DNA of 64,000 nucleotides, taken from the NCBI GenBank assembly GCA_016874295.1, contig VGUH01000001.1, positions 1 through 64,000 of the forward strand, given 5' to 3'. How positions within the stretch are numbered: the first letter of the stretch is position 1; each line of letters begins with the position of its first letter. The stretch comes from Gammaproteobacteria bacterium (GTDB lineage Bacteria; Pseudomonadota; Gammaproteobacteria; Steroidobacterales; Steroidobacteraceae). Below the pieces are notes generated by a model that worked only from the letters and a program-made list of their open reading frames with translations, was not told the DNA's origin and did no database searches. The position numbers and the translations under genes are program-made. Shown in pieces: positions 24,882 through 36,634 of this stretch.

Positions 24882-25738
24882 ATGCGCTGGGAAGGACGCC
24901 GGCAGAGCGACAACATCGAGGACCGGCGCGGCATGCGCGTCAGCCGCGGCGGGCTCGTGGGCGGCGGCATCGGCACGCTCGCGATCGTGCTGCTCGTGAT
25001 GTTCCTCGGCGGCGACCCGACCGCCGTGCTCCAGCAGGCGGGCAATGCCCCGGCGACGATGGAGCCGTCCAGCGAGCCCTACGTCGAATCCGCCGAGGAG
25101 TCCGTGTGGCGGCAGCAGACGTCGGTGGTGCTGGCGGAGACCGAGGACGCGTGGAACCGGATCTTTGCGGAGCTCGGCGGTCAGTACCGCGAGCCGACGC
25201 TGGTATTCTTCACCGACCTCGTGCAGTCCGCCTGCGGCACGGCCGACTCGGCGGTCGGCCCCTTCTACTGCCCGGGCGACCGGAAGCTCTATATCGACCT
25301 GCGCTTCTACCAGCAGCTCGAACGGCAGCTCGGCGCTGGCGGCGACTTTCCGCGCGCGTACGTCGTGGCGCACGAGGTCGGCCACCACGTGCAGAACCTG
25401 ATGGGCATCTCCAGCTGCGTGCACGAGCTGCGCCGGCGCGTGGACGAGATTGAGGGCAACCAGCTGTCCGTCCGCCAGGAATTGCAGGCCGACTGCTTCG
25501 CCGGCATCTGGGCGCACCAGGCGAACCGGGGCGGAGCATTCCTCGAGCCTGGCGACATCGAGGAAGGCCTCAACGCCGCAAGCGCGATCGGCGACGACAC
25601 GCTGCAGCGCAACGCCGGCCAGGCGGTCGTGCCCGATGCGTTCACGCACGGCAGCTCGAAGCAGCGCATCCGCTGGTTCAACACCGGCTTCGAGTCCGGC
25701 TCACTCGAGGCATGCGACGCTTTCCAGGCGGCCGACCT

Positions 25739-25742
<4 letters not shown>
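24882..25742 (+). CDS. neutral zinc metallopeptidase, YpfJ family
   Basis: The 286-aa product has a basic N-terminus, one membrane helix ([15 protein letters not shown]) and a metallopeptidase domain with the zinc motif HEVGHHVQ and a downstream third-ligand helix ([15 protein letters not shown]). [17 protein letters not shown] at the start is the hallmark of the YpfJ/zinc_metallopept family. The active site faces the periplasm by prediction. Substrates are unknown. The stop overlaps the acs start (TTGA). Confidence 0.88.
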
Positions 25743-27681
<1,939 letters not shown>

Positions 27682-27685
<4 letters not shown>

Positions 27686-28632
27686 GGCGGCTCGCCGCCG
27701 CGGCATTCGCGATTTTCGCCGCGACCTCGGCCGGCGCCGCCGAGCGGCTGACTGTCGCGACCTGGAATCTCGAGTGGATGATGCGGCCTGCCGTTTTCGA
27801 CGCGCTGGCGCCGGACTGCTTCGGGCGCGACGCGCGGCCGGGCGGCGGCGAGCGTGCGATTCCCTGCGACCTCGTTCCGCGCGGCCGCTGGAGCGAGGCG
27901 GACCTCGCGCGGCTGCGCGCCTTTGTCGCGGGCTTGCCCGCGGACGTGATCGCGCTGCAGGAGATCGACGGCGAGGACATCGCGCGCGAGATTTTCCCGG
28001 CGCACGCGTTCTGCTTCACGGCGCGCAAGCAGGTGCAGAATGTCGGCTTCGCGATCCGCAAGGGATTGAAGTTCCGCTGCAATCGCGACTACCGCGCGCT
28101 CGGGCTGCCAGGCAACGAAGTGCGCTGGGGCGCGGACGTCACGATCGAGCCCGGAACGCCGCGTGGGTTCCGGCTGCTGGCCGTGCACCTGAAAGCTTCC
28201 TGCAACCGCGACCCGCTGAGCGACGCCCGCGATGACTGCCGGATCCTGCAGCGCCAGGTGCCGGTGCTCGAGGAGTGGATCGATCGCCGCGCGCGCGCCG
28301 GCGAGGCCTTCGGCGTCGTGGGTGACTTCAATCGCCGCTTCGACCGGGAGCAGGCCGCGGCGCGCGATGCTCAGGGCGCGGTGGTCGCGATGTGGCCGGA
28401 GATCGACGATGGCGATCCGGCCGGCGCCGACCTCGTCGATCCGGGTGTCGAGCACGGCGCGATCGGCTGCAACAACGGCCACCCAAAGCGCATGCCGATC
28501 GACTACCTTATCCTTGGCGAGCGGCTGGCGGCGCGGCTGGTGCCGGGCTCGTTCCGGGTCTGGGACTATCCCGAGGGCGGCCGCTGGCCGGATCACTGCA
28601 TGATCACGATCGAGCTCCGGCGGGAGACCTGA
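27682..28632 (+). CDS. exported endonuclease/exonuclease/phosphatase-family protein
   Basis: The 316-aa product begins with a signal peptide ([17 protein letters not shown]) and then an EEP fold: [18 protein letters not shown] (metal-binding Glu), [20 protein letters not shown] and a closing [10 protein letters not shown] with the catalytic His. It therefore probably hydrolyses phosphodiesters or phosphomonoesters in the periplasm. Substrate (DNA, sugar phosphate or phospholipid head group) is not determinable. The GTG start overlaps the acs stop. Confidence 0.82.
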
Positions 28633-28633
28633 G

Positions 28634-29050
28634 ATGACTTACGACAAGGACAACATCTTCGCCCGCATCGTCCGCGGCGAGATTCCCTGCCACAAGGTCT
28701 ACGAGGACGCGGACACGCTCGCCTTCATGGACATCATGCCGCAGGCAGAAGGCCACACCCTGGTCGTTCCAAAGGCGGCGGGCGAGGACATCTTCACCAC
28801 GCCGCCGGAATCGCTGGCAGCTGCGGTACACACCACGCAGCGCGTCGCGCGCGCGATCAAGAAGGCGTTCTCACCCCCCGGCATCATGGTCGCGCAGCTG
28901 AACGGCCCGGCCGCCGGTCAGAGCGTGTTCCACCTGCACTTCCACGTGATCCCGCGCTACACGTGCAAGGACCTCGGCATCCACGCGGCGGACCCCGCCG
29001 ATCCCGCGGCCCTCGCCGCGCACGCGGCGCGCATCCGCGCGGCGCTCTGA
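28634..29050 (+). CDS. HIT family protein (nucleotide hydrolase)
   Basis: Cytosolic histidine-triad protein of 138 aa hydrolysing nucleotide-phosphoramidate or related bonds. It opens with DNIFARIVRGEIP and CHKVYEDADTLAFMDI and has the catalytic triad HLHFHVIPRY. Length fits the HinT/HIT branch. It starts one base after the EEP gene's stop and lies 6 bp before the permease gene, so it is probably part of that transcript. Confidence 0.92.
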   Translation: MTYDKDNIFARIVRGEIPCHKVYEDADTLAFMDIMPQAEGHTLVVPKAAGEDIFTTPPESLAAAVHTTQRVARAIKKAFSPPGIMVAQLNGPAAGQSVFHLHFHVIPRYTCKDLGIHAADPADPAALAAHAARIRAAL

Positions 29051-29056
29051 GCGCGC

Positions 29057-30118
29057 ATGGCCGAAAACGAAAACCTGCAGTTCTACCAGCGCCTGCTGGG
29101 CGTCGCCGCGCTCGCGATCGTCGCCTATCTGGTGTTCCGGATCATCGAGCCTTTCCTCGGCCCGATCACCTGGGCGCTGTTCCTCGGCTTCCTGCTGCAG
29201 CCGGCGCAGGAGAAATTTTCGCGCCTGCTGCGCGGGCGCGCCTCGGCATCGGCTTTCCTGCTGACGCTGCTGGTACTCATGCTGCTGCTCGGCCCGCTGA
29301 CCGCGCTCGCGATCGCTTTCGCGCGCCAGGCCGCGGACCTCGCGGGGCGGCTGCAGGACTGGCTGGCGGGGCAGCGAAACGCGACGCTCGCCAGCTTCGA
29401 CCAGATTCCGGTGACCGGTCGCGCGCTGCAGTGGCTCGACGACAACCTGCAGATCAGCACCGCCCACGTGCAGACCTGGATTGCCGAAGGCAGCAGGACG
29501 CTGTTCCAGCATCTCGCGAGCTACGGCGGCATCGCGTTCATGGGCGCGGTCGGCACGGTGCTCGCCTTCACCGTGATGCTGTTCATCCTGTTCTTCGTCA
29601 TCCGCGACGGGCGCGCCATCGCGCGGGTCGTCTCGGCGCTCGTGCCGCTGCCGGCGGAGCGGCGCGAGGCGCTCGCAGAACGGCTCTCGTCGGTCACCTG
29701 GGCCGTGGTCCGCGGTACCGTGCTCACCTCGATCGTGCAGGGCATCCTGCTCGGCGTCGGCTTTGCGCTCGCCGGCATGCCGGGGCCCGTCGTGTTCGGC
29801 GTGGTGGCGGCGGTACTGTCCGTCGTCCCCTTCGGCGGCACGGCGCTGGTCTGGGTGCCGGCGCTGGCGGCACTGTTCTTCCAGGGCCGATACGGGCAGG
29901 CCGCGGCCGTCCTAGCCGTCGGCGTCGTGGTCAGCAGCGTGGACAATTTCCTGAAGCCGATCCTGATCTCGGGCCGCTCGCCGCTGCCGACGCTGGCGGT
30001 GTTTCTCGGGGTGCTGGGCGGCCTCGCCGCCTTTGGCCTCATCGGCCTGTTCGTCGGCCCGGTCATCATCGCGCTCGTGCTCGCCCTGCTCGAATTCGCG
30101 CGGGAAAGGCCGGCCTGA
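29057..30118 (+). CDS. AI-2E family transporter / PerM-like permease
   Basis: The 353-aa product has seven to eight hydrophobic stretches with a central soluble region (about 85-150). The family signature VFGVVAAVLSVVPFGG-A-VWVPA and DNFLKPILISGR is present. UPF0118/AI-2E proteins have been linked to export of diverse small molecules and ions. Substrate here is unknown. It follows the HIT gene closely and precedes the helicase gene by 16 bp. Confidence 0.88.
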   Translation: MAENENLQFYQRLLGVAALAIVAYLVFRIIEPFLGPITWALFLGFLLQPAQEKFSRLLRGRASASAFLLTLLVLMLLLGPLTALAIAFARQAADLAGRLQDWLAGQRNATLASFDQIPVTGRALQWLDDNLQISTAHVQTWIAEGSRTLFQHLASYGGIAFMGAVGTVLAFTVMLFILFFVIRDGRAIARVVSALVPLPAERREALAERLSSVTWAVVRGTVLTSIVQGILLGVGFALAGMPGPVVFGVVAAVLSVVPFGGTALVWVPALAALFFQGRYGQAAAVLAVGVVVSSVDNFLKPILISGRSPLPTLAVFLGVLGGLAAFGLIGLFVGPVIIALVLALLEFARERPA

Positions 30119-30134
30119 CGGCAATCGCCCTCCC

Positions 30135-32339
30135 ATGTCGTCCCAGGATCTCCTCTCGGCGCTGAACGAGGAACAGCGCGCCGCCGTCACCGCTCCGGTC
30201 GGGCCGGTGCTGGTGCTGGCCGGCGCCGGCAGCGGCAAGACGCGGGTGCTGACGCACCGCGCCGCCTGGCTGATCCTCGAGCACGGCGTGTCACCGCACG
30301 GCCTGATGGCGGTGACCTTCACCAACAAGGCCGCCGCGGAGATGCGCGGGCGCATCGAGTCGCTGCTCGGCCTGCCCGCGGATACGCTATGGATCGGCAC
30401 CTTTCACGGCCTCTCGCACCGCATGCTGCGCCGCCACTGGCGCGAGGCGCGCCTGCTGCAGTCCTTCCAGATCCTGGACCAGGATGACCAGGAGCGCCTG
30501 GTGCGCAAGATCATCCGCGAGCAGAAGCTCGACGAGCAGCGCTGGGTCGCGCGCGAGGTACAGGGCTTCATCAACGCCAACAAGGACGAGGGCCGGCGCT
30601 CGAAGCAGCTCGCCGACCGCAACGATCCGACCCGAAAGCAGCTGATCCAGCTCTACAAGCTGTACGAGGACCGCTGTGAAGCCGCAGGCGTCGTGGACTT
30701 CGCGGAACTGCTGCTGCGCAGCTTCGACCTCCTGCGCGACGTGCCGGAGCTCGACGCTTACTACCGCGAGCGCTTCCGCCACATTCTGGTCGACGAATTC
30801 CAGGACACCAACGGCATCCAGTACGACTGGCTGCGCCAGCTGACCGGCAGGACCGGCGCGCCATTCGTCGTGGCCGATGACGATCAGGCGATCTACAGGT
30901 GGAGAGGCGCTCGAGTCGAGAATGTTCAGCAGTTCAAGCGCGAATACGGGGCTGTCCTCTTCAAGCTCGAGCAGAACTACCGCTCCACCCAGATCATCCT
31001 CGGTGCTGCCAACGCGGTGATCGCGAAGAACACCGACCGCATGGGCAAGGAGCTGTGGACCGCGACCCGGGGCGGCGAGCCGATCCGCGTCTACGCCGCG
31101 TTCAACGAGCGCGATGAGGCGGACTTCGTCATCGACCGCATCCGCGACCACCAGCGCCGCGGCCTGCCGCTCGCCGCCGCCGCCGTGCTGTACCGGTCGA
31201 ACGCCCAGTCCCGCAGCTTCGAAGAGACGCTGATGGCCGCGCGCATTCCCTACCGCGTGTACGGGGGCCTCAGGTTCTTCGAGCGTGCCGAGATCAAGGA
31301 TGCACTCGCGTACCTGCGCCTGACGCAATCGCGCGACGACGACATCGCCTTTGAGCGGGTCGTCAACCTGCCGGCGCGCGGCATCGGCGGCGCAACGCTC
31401 GAGCTGCTGCGCCGCGATGCACGCGACCATGGCCGCAGTCTCTGGCGCGCCGGCCGTGAACTCGAGTCCGCCCTGCCCGCGCGGGCCGCCGGCGCGCTGC
31501 GGGGATTTTTCGCGCTGGTCGACCGGCTCGCCCTCGAGATCGCCGAACTCCCTCTGCACGAGCAGGTACGCCACGTCATCGAGAAGTCGGGGCTTCGCGA
31601 CCACCACGCGAAGGAGAAGGACACCAAGGGCGAGGCGCGCGTCGAGAACCTCGACGAGCTCGTCAACGCTGCGGAAGCCTTCACGCCGGAGCGGGATGAC
31701 GGGCTCTCGCCGCTCGGCTCCTTCCTCGCGCACGCGACGCTCGAGTCCGGCGAGACCCAGGCCGCGACCGGCCTCGACTGCGTGCAGCTCATGACCCTGC
31801 ACGCGGCGAAAGGGCTCGAGTTCCCGACCGTGTTCGTGGTCGGCATGGAGGAAGGCCTGTTCCCTTCGGAACATTCTGCCTTCGACGCCGACCGGCTGCC
31901 CGAAGAGCGCAGGCTCTGCTACGTCGGCCTGACGCGCGCGATGCAGCGCCTGTACCTCACGCACGCCGAGAGCCGGCGCATCTTCGGGCGGACATCGTAC
32001 CGCGACCGCTCGCGCTTCCTGTCGGAACTTCCGCCCGAGGCGCTCGAGGACGTGCGCCCGCGCATTTCGGTGAGCCGGCCGCTGTACGGCACCGACCGCA
32101 TCGCGCTCGCCACGGCCGGACAGGCGGATGCATCGCGCCGCCGCTCGCGCGCGGTGCCGGTCGCCGGCGAGGATCTGCCGATGCGGCTTGGCGCGCGTGT
32201 TCGGCACCCGAAGTTCGGCGAGGGCACGGTCCTGCGCTTCGAGGGCCAGGGCGAGTCGCGGCAGGTGCACGTGAACTTCGAGGGCGCCGGACGAAAGATC
32301 CTCATGTACTCGCTGGCGCATCTCGAACAGATCCCCTGA
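30135..32339 (+). CDS. uvrD: ATP-dependent DNA helicase II, UvrD/Rep family
   Basis: Superfamily 1A 3'-5' helicase acting in nucleotide excision and mismatch repair. The 734-aa product has Walker A AGAGSGKTRVLTHR, motif Ia FTNKAAAEM, GTFHGLSHRMLR, Walker B VDEFQDTN, DDDQAIYRWRGA, QNYRST, LMTLHAAKGLEFP and YVGLTRA. The C-terminal GARVRHPKFGEGTVL tail is the polymerase-interaction module typical of UvrD/PcrA. Start ATG 30135, since the open frame upstream lies inside the permease gene. Confidence 0.95.
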   Translation: MSSQDLLSALNEEQRAAVTAPVGPVLVLAGAGSGKTRVLTHRAAWLILEHGVSPHGLMAVTFTNKAAAEMRGRIESLLGLPADTLWIGTFHGLSHRMLRRHWREARLLQSFQILDQDDQERLVRKIIREQKLDEQRWVAREVQGFINANKDEGRRSKQLADRNDPTRKQLIQLYKLYEDRCEAAGVVDFAELLLRSFDLLRDVPELDAYYRERFRHILVDEFQDTNGIQYDWLRQLTGRTGAPFVVADDDQAIYRWRGARVENVQQFKREYGAVLFKLEQNYRSTQIILGAANAVIAKNTDRMGKELWTATRGGEPIRVYAAFNERDEADFVIDRIRDHQRRGLPLAAAAVLYRSNAQSRSFEETLMAARIPYRVYGGLRFFERAEIKDALAYLRLTQSRDDDIAFERVVNLPARGIGGATLELLRRDARDHGRSLWRAGRELESALPARAAGALRGFFALVDRLALEIAELPLHEQVRHVIEKSGLRDHHAKEKDTKGEARVENLDELVNAAEAFTPERDDGLSPLGSFLAHATLESGETQAATGLDCVQLMTLHAAKGLEFPTVFVVGMEEGLFPSEHSAFDADRLPEERRLCYVGLTRAMQRLYLTHAESRRIFGRTSYRDRSRFLSELPPEALEDVRPRISVSRPLYGTDRIALATAGQADASRRRSRAVPVAGEDLPMRLGARVRHPKFGEGTVLRFEGQGESRQVHVNFEGAGRKILMYSLAHLEQIP

Positions 32340-32424
32340 TGTAAAGCCTGCGCGGGCGGGACGCGGATCTGCTTCGGTTGCTTTCGCGGTGCGCTAGAAT
32401 CCGCGTCCGACCCGGAGGACAACC

Positions 32425-33798
32425 GTGAAAATCATCATTCTGGGAGCGGGCCAGGTCGGGAGCAGTGCCGCGCAGCAGCTCGCACGCGAGCAGGCGAACG
32501 ACGTCACCGTCGTCGACACCCGCGACGACGTGCTGCGCGACCTGCAGGACCGCCTCGACATCCGCACGGTATCCGGAAACGCGGCCCATCCGTCGACGCT
32601 GCTCGCGGCAGGCAGCCGCGGCGCCGACCTGCTGGTCGCGCTGACCTCCAGCGACGAAGTCAACATGGTCGCCTGCCAGATCGCCTGGACCCTGTTCCGC
32701 ACGCCCACCAAGATCGCCCGCATCCGCTCGGGAGACTATTACGGACGCCCGGAGCTGTTCGGCGAGAACACCATCCCGGTCGACCTCGCGATCAGCCCGG
32801 AACAGCTCGTCACCGACCACGTCGAGCGGCTGATCCGCTACCCCGGCGCGCTGCAGGTGCTCGAGTTCGCGGAGGGCCGCGTGCTGCTGGTCGGCATGCG
32901 GGCGCTCAAGGGCGGCAAGCTGGTCGGGCACCAGCTCCAGGTATTGCGTGCGCACATTCCGAATACCGAAGTGCGGGTCCCGGCCATCTACCGCGGCGGC
33001 CGCAGCATCCGGCCCGAGGGCGGCACGACGATCGAGGAGCACGACGAGGTGTTCTTCGTCGCCGCGCGCGAGGACATGCGCCTGGTCATGAAGGAATTCT
33101 CCAGCGAGGAAGCGAGCGTGCGCCGCGTCGTGATCGCGGGGGCCGGCAACATCGGCCTGCGCCTCGCGCGCGCGCTCGAGGACCGGCTGCGGGTCAAGCT
33201 GATCGAGCGCAACCCGGACACCGCGCGCCGCGCGGCGGAACGGCTGCGCAATACGCTGGTGCTGACCGGCAACGCCGCCGACGAGGAACTGCTGCTCGAG
33301 GAAAACATCGACGACGCGGACGTGTTCGCCGCGGTCACCAATGCCGAGGAAGCCAACATCCTGTCGGCCATGCTGGCCAAGAGGCTGGGCGCGCGGCGGG
33401 TGATGGCACTGATCAACAAGCCGTCCTATTCGGAGCTCATGGAGGGCGGCCCGATCGACATCGCGATCTCGCCGCAGACCATCACGATCGGCGCGCTGCT
33501 CGAGCACGTGCGCCGGGGCGATGTGGTGCGCGTGCACTCCCTGCGTCGCGGCGCCGCCGAGGCAATGGAAGCGATCGTGCACGCGGACGGGCGCAGCTCG
33601 CCGATCGCCGGCAAGCGTATCGACGCGATCGACCTGCCGGAGGGCACGACCATCGGCGCCGTGGTGCGCGGCGGCCGGGTGCTCATGGCGCACCACGACA
33701 CGATCATCGAGGCGGAGGACCACGTCATCCTGTTCCTGACCGACCGCCGCCACGTGGAGGATGTCGGCCGGCTGTTCCAGGCCGGCGCGCCGGCATGA
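32425..33798 (+). CDS. trkA: Trk potassium uptake regulator TrkA
   Basis: Peripheral cytosolic NAD-binding subunit gating TrkH potassium uptake. The 457-aa product shows the full duplicated architecture: Rossmann 1 (IIILGAGQVGSSAAQQLA), TrkA-C, Rossmann 2 (VVIAGAGNIGLRLARALE), TrkA-C. A strong GGAGG ribosome-binding site precedes GTG 32425. A TAGAAT -10-like box at 32395-32400 lies in the gap after uvrD, though the -35 is poor. It overlaps trkH by ATGA. Confidence 0.95.
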   Translation: MKIIILGAGQVGSSAAQQLAREQANDVTVVDTRDDVLRDLQDRLDIRTVSGNAAHPSTLLAAGSRGADLLVALTSSDEVNMVACQIAWTLFRTPTKIARIRSGDYYGRPELFGENTIPVDLAISPEQLVTDHVERLIRYPGALQVLEFAEGRVLLVGMRALKGGKLVGHQLQVLRAHIPNTEVRVPAIYRGGRSIRPEGGTTIEEHDEVFFVAAREDMRLVMKEFSSEEASVRRVVIAGAGNIGLRLARALEDRLRVKLIERNPDTARRAAERLRNTLVLTGNAADEELLLEENIDDADVFAAVTNAEEANILSAMLAKRLGARRVMALINKPSYSELMEGGPIDIAISPQTITIGALLEHVRRGDVVRVHSLRRGAAEAMEAIVHADGRSSPIAGKRIDAIDLPEGTTIGAVVRGGRVLMAHHDTIIEAEDHVILFLTDRRHVEDVGRLFQAGAPA

Positions 33799-35246
33799 AC
33801 CTGGCGGCGGTCCAGCGGATCCTCGGGCTGATGCTGATGCTGTTCAGCACGACCATGCTGCCGCCGGCGTGCATCGCGTTCCTGTACGGCGACGGTCACT
33901 GGTACCCGTTCCTGGCGTCGTTCGCGATCGTCGCGGCGCTCGGCGTGCTGCTCTGGCTGCCCGTGCGCCGGATGTCCGCCGACCTGCGGCTGCGCGACGG
34001 GTTCCTGGTGATCACGGTGTTCTGGGTGTTTCTCGGCCTGGCGGGCGCGACGCCGCTGCTCATCAGCGACGTTCCCGACCTGTCCGTGACCGACGCGGTC
34101 TTCGAAGCGGTCTCCGGCTTCACGACCACTGGCGCGACGGTCATCACCGGCCTCGATGCGCTGCCAAAGTCGATCCTGTACTACCGGCAGCAGATCCAGT
34201 GGCTGGGCGGCATGAGCATCATCGTTCTCGCCGTCGCCCTGATGCCGATGCTCGGCATCGGCGGCATGTCCCTGGCCAAGGCGGACACCCCGGGGCCGAT
34301 CAAGGATCAGCGGCTGACTCCGCGCATCACGCAGACCGCGCGCGCGTTGTGGGCGGTCTACCTGCTGCTGACCGTGCTCTGTGCCGGCGCCTACTGGCTC
34401 GCCGGCATGGATGCATTCGATGCGATCGGTCACGCCTTCACCACCATTTCGACCGGAGGCTACTCGCCCTATGACGCGAGCCTCGGTCATTTCGACAGCG
34501 TCGCGGTCGACGTCGTCGCGACCTTGTTCATGTTCGCCGGAGGCGTGAGCTTCGCGCTCCACTTCTCGGTCATGCGCCGGCAGGATCTCCGGCTCTACAC
34601 GCGCGATACCGAGTTCCTGGCTTTCTTCTCGCTGATTGCCGCCATCGTCGCCGTCGCGTCTGCGTACCTCTGGCTGGAGGGTGAGTTCCCGACGCTGGTC
34701 GAATCGCTGCGCCACACGGCGTTCCACGTGATATCCACTCATACCGGCACCGGTTACACGACGACCGGCTTCGCGCACTGGCCCGGCGCGATGCCGGCCC
34801 TGCTGATTCTGCTGACCTTCATCGGCGGCTGCGCCGGCTCGACCACCGGCGGCATGAAGGTGATCCGCTGGCTGCTCGTGTTCCGCCAGGGCGTTGCGGA
34901 GCTGAAGCGGCTCGTGCATCCCAGCGCCGAGATCCCGGTCAAGCTGGCAGGCAGGCCGGTACCGGAGCGCGTGATCATCGGCGTCGCGGGTTTCTTCGCG
35001 ATGTACCTCGTGGTTTTTGCCGTGCTGATGCTGATGATGATGATGCTGGGGCTCGACCAAGTGACCGCCTGGTCCGCGATCGCCTCGGCGATCAACAACG
35101 TCGGCCCGGGGCTGGGCGATGTCGCCGTCACCTTCCGCGACGTGCCGGAGGGAGCCAAGTGGATCAGCGCAATCGCCATGATCGCCGGCCGCGTGGAGAT
35201 CTTCACGATACTGCTGCTGCTCACGCCGGCCTTCTGGGAGCGCTGA
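33795..35246 (+). CDS. trkH: Trk potassium uptake protein TrkH
   Basis: Potassium-translocating membrane subunit. The 483-aa product has the four-repeat channel design with selectivity segments VSGFTTTGATV, FTTISTGGYSPYD, TGTGYTTTGFA and NNVGPGLGDV, plus the GGCAGSTTGGMKVIR loop. ATG 33795 overlaps the trkA stop, so the two subunits are coupled. The complete TrkAH pair implies regulated K+ uptake for osmotic balance, in keeping with the betaine genes later in the window. Confidence 0.95.
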   Translation: MNLAAVQRILGLMLMLFSTTMLPPACIAFLYGDGHWYPFLASFAIVAALGVLLWLPVRRMSADLRLRDGFLVITVFWVFLGLAGATPLLISDVPDLSVTDAVFEAVSGFTTTGATVITGLDALPKSILYYRQQIQWLGGMSIIVLAVALMPMLGIGGMSLAKADTPGPIKDQRLTPRITQTARALWAVYLLLTVLCAGAYWLAGMDAFDAIGHAFTTISTGGYSPYDASLGHFDSVAVDVVATLFMFAGGVSFALHFSVMRRQDLRLYTRDTEFLAFFSLIAAIVAVASAYLWLEGEFPTLVESLRHTAFHVISTHTGTGYTTTGFAHWPGAMPALLILLTFIGGCAGSTTGGMKVIRWLLVFRQGVAELKRLVHPSAEIPVKLAGRPVPERVIIGVAGFFAMYLVVFAVLMLMMMMLGLDQVTAWSAIASAINNVGPGLGDVAVTFRDVPEGAKWISAIAMIAGRVEIFTILLLLTPAFWER

Positions 35247-35594
35247 ATGGCGCTGCGCCGCAACCTCGAGCTGATGCTGGAGCGCGGCCAGGACTCGCCG
35301 CTGCTGCGCTTCGCGCTCGGCCAGGAGTGCCTGAAGGCGGGCGACCTGGTGACCGCGATCGACCACCTGCGGCAGGCCGTGGACCAGAACCCGCACTATT
35401 CCGCGGCCTGGAAGACGCTCGGCCAGGCGCACGCGCGCGCCGGCTCGGCCGCGCGCGCGGCGGAAATCTACGAGCGCGGCATCCGGGCCGCGCGCGAGGC
35501 AGGCGACATCCAGGCCGCGAACGAAATGGGCGTGTTCCTGAAACGGCTGCGCAAGCCGCGCCGTCGCTCGCAACCGGCTGATGATCGCGCGTGA
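35247..35594 (+). CDS. small tetratricopeptide-repeat protein
   Basis: The 115-aa product contains at least two TPR-like helical pairs (LLRFALGQECLKAGDLVTAI and AAWKTLGQAHARAGSAARAA) followed by a basic tail (KRLRKPRRRSQ). TPRs mediate protein contacts. No enzymatic motif exists. It begins immediately after the trkH stop and overlaps dtd by ATGA, so it is part of the trkAH-dtd transcript. Small TPR proteins at this position are seen in proteobacteria, but the role is unknown. Confidence 0.82.
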   Translation: MALRRNLELMLERGQDSPLLRFALGQECLKAGDLVTAIDHLRQAVDQNPHYSAAWKTLGQAHARAGSAARAAEIYERGIRAAREAGDIQAANEMGVFLKRLRKPRRRSQPADDRA

Positions 35595-36049
35595 TCGGGC
35601 TGCTGCAGCGCGTCGACGGCGCCGCCGTCGAGGTCGACGGCCGCGAAGTCGCGCGCATCGGCAAGGGCCTGCTCGTGCTGGTCGGCGTCGAGCACGGCGA
35701 CGACGAAACGGTCGCCGATCGGCTGCTGGAGCGTCTCGTGGCCTACCGCGTGTTCGCCGATCCCGACGGAAGGATGAACCTCTCCGTCTCCGACACCGGC
35801 GGCGGCCTGCTGCTCGTCCCGCAGTTCACGCTCGCGGCCGATACCTCGAAGGGGTTGCGGCCCGGTTTCAGCCGGGCGGCGCCGCCCGGCGACGCCGAGC
35901 GCCTGTTCGGATACCTGGCCAGGCGCGCCGAAAAGCGCCATTCCGGCGCTCAAACCGGCCGTTTCGGCGCCCATATGCGGGTCGCGCTCGTCAATGACGG
36001 CCCGGTCACCTTCTGGATCCGCGTGCCGCCGCACGATGCCCCGGAGTGA
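35591..36049 (+). CDS. dtd: D-aminoacyl-tRNA deacylase
   Basis: Removes D-amino acids (and glycine) mis-attached to tRNA, a chiral proofreading step. The 152-aa product has MIGLLQRVDGAAVEVDGRE at the N-terminus, NLSVSDTGGGLL, the catalytic QFTLAADTSKG-RPGFS stretch and the C-terminal NDGPVTFWI (cross-subunit Gly-Pro). The residue before QFTL is Pro (VPQFTL), where Ser is usual. The Thr is kept, so activity is likely. The GTG start overlaps the TPR gene. Confidence 0.93.
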   Translation: MIGLLQRVDGAAVEVDGREVARIGKGLLVLVGVEHGDDETVADRLLERLVAYRVFADPDGRMNLSVSDTGGGLLLVPQFTLAADTSKGLRPGFSRAAPPGDAERLFGYLARRAEKRHSGAQTGRFGAHMRVALVNDGPVTFWIRVPPHDAPE

Positions 36050-36100
36050 TTGGCGTATCATGATCCATCACCCCGCGACCGGCGGGCCGGAGTCAAGGAC

Positions 36101-36343
36101 ATGGGAATCGGTTTTCGCGAACTGCTGATCATCCTCGCGATCGCGCTGCTCATCTTCGGCGCGAAGAAGCTGCGCAACATCGGCTCCGACCTCGGCGCCG
36201 CGGTACGCGGCTTCAAGAAGTCCATGAACGAGGGCGACGAGGAAGAAGCCGGCAAGAAGCTCGCCCAGGATGGCCGCCCGGACGCGGACTTCAGCGCCGG
36301 CAAGACCGACCGCGACAGCGCCGACTCGTCCAAGCAAGCGTAA
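36101..36343 (+). CDS. tatA: Sec-independent translocase subunit TatA
   Basis: Forms the size-variable pore for folded twin-arginine precursors. The 80-aa product has the short N-terminal helix with [20 protein letters not shown], then the amphipathic helix [18 protein letters not shown] and an acidic tail, the TatA pattern. Start ATG 36101, with AGGAC just upstream. The frame is open to 36050, but that part overlaps the dtd stop. First gene of tatABC. Confidence 0.93.
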   Translation: MGIGFRELLIILAIALLIFGAKKLRNIGSDLGAAVRGFKKSMNEGDEEEAGKKLAQDGRPDADFSAGKTDRDSADSSKQA

Positions 36344-36349
36344 GGATCC

Positions 36350-36634
36350 ATGTTCGAGGTCGGTTTCACCGAGATCATCCTGATCCTCGGCATCGCGCTG
36401 TTGGTGCTGGGTCCGGAAAAACTTTCCAAGCTCGCGAACCAGGTAGGCCGCTGGGCGGGGCGCGCCCGCGCGATGGCGCGCCAGCTCAGGCAGCAGCTCG
36501 ACGAGGAAGTCGAGATCATCGGCAAGGATGAATTCGGCCCGGCCGCGCGGCGGCCGCCGGGCAGCCCCGCTGCGGGCACGCCCCCCGCCGCACCGCCCGC
36601 CGAAGCGCAGCAGGAACCGCCGCGTCCGTCATGA
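36350..36634 (+). CDS. tatB: Sec-independent translocase subunit TatB
   Basis: Works with TatC in signal-peptide recognition. The 94-aa product starts MFEVGFTEIILILGIALLV followed by LGPEKLSKLANQVG, the TatB signature, then a long helix and a Pro-rich tail. Six bases separate it from tatA. Its stop overlaps the tatC start. The tail is shorter than in many TatB proteins. Confidence 0.93.
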   Translation: MFEVGFTEIILILGIALLVLGPEKLSKLANQVGRWAGRARAMARQLRQQLDEEVEIIGKDEFGPAARRPPGSPAAGTPPAAPPAEAQQEPPRPS

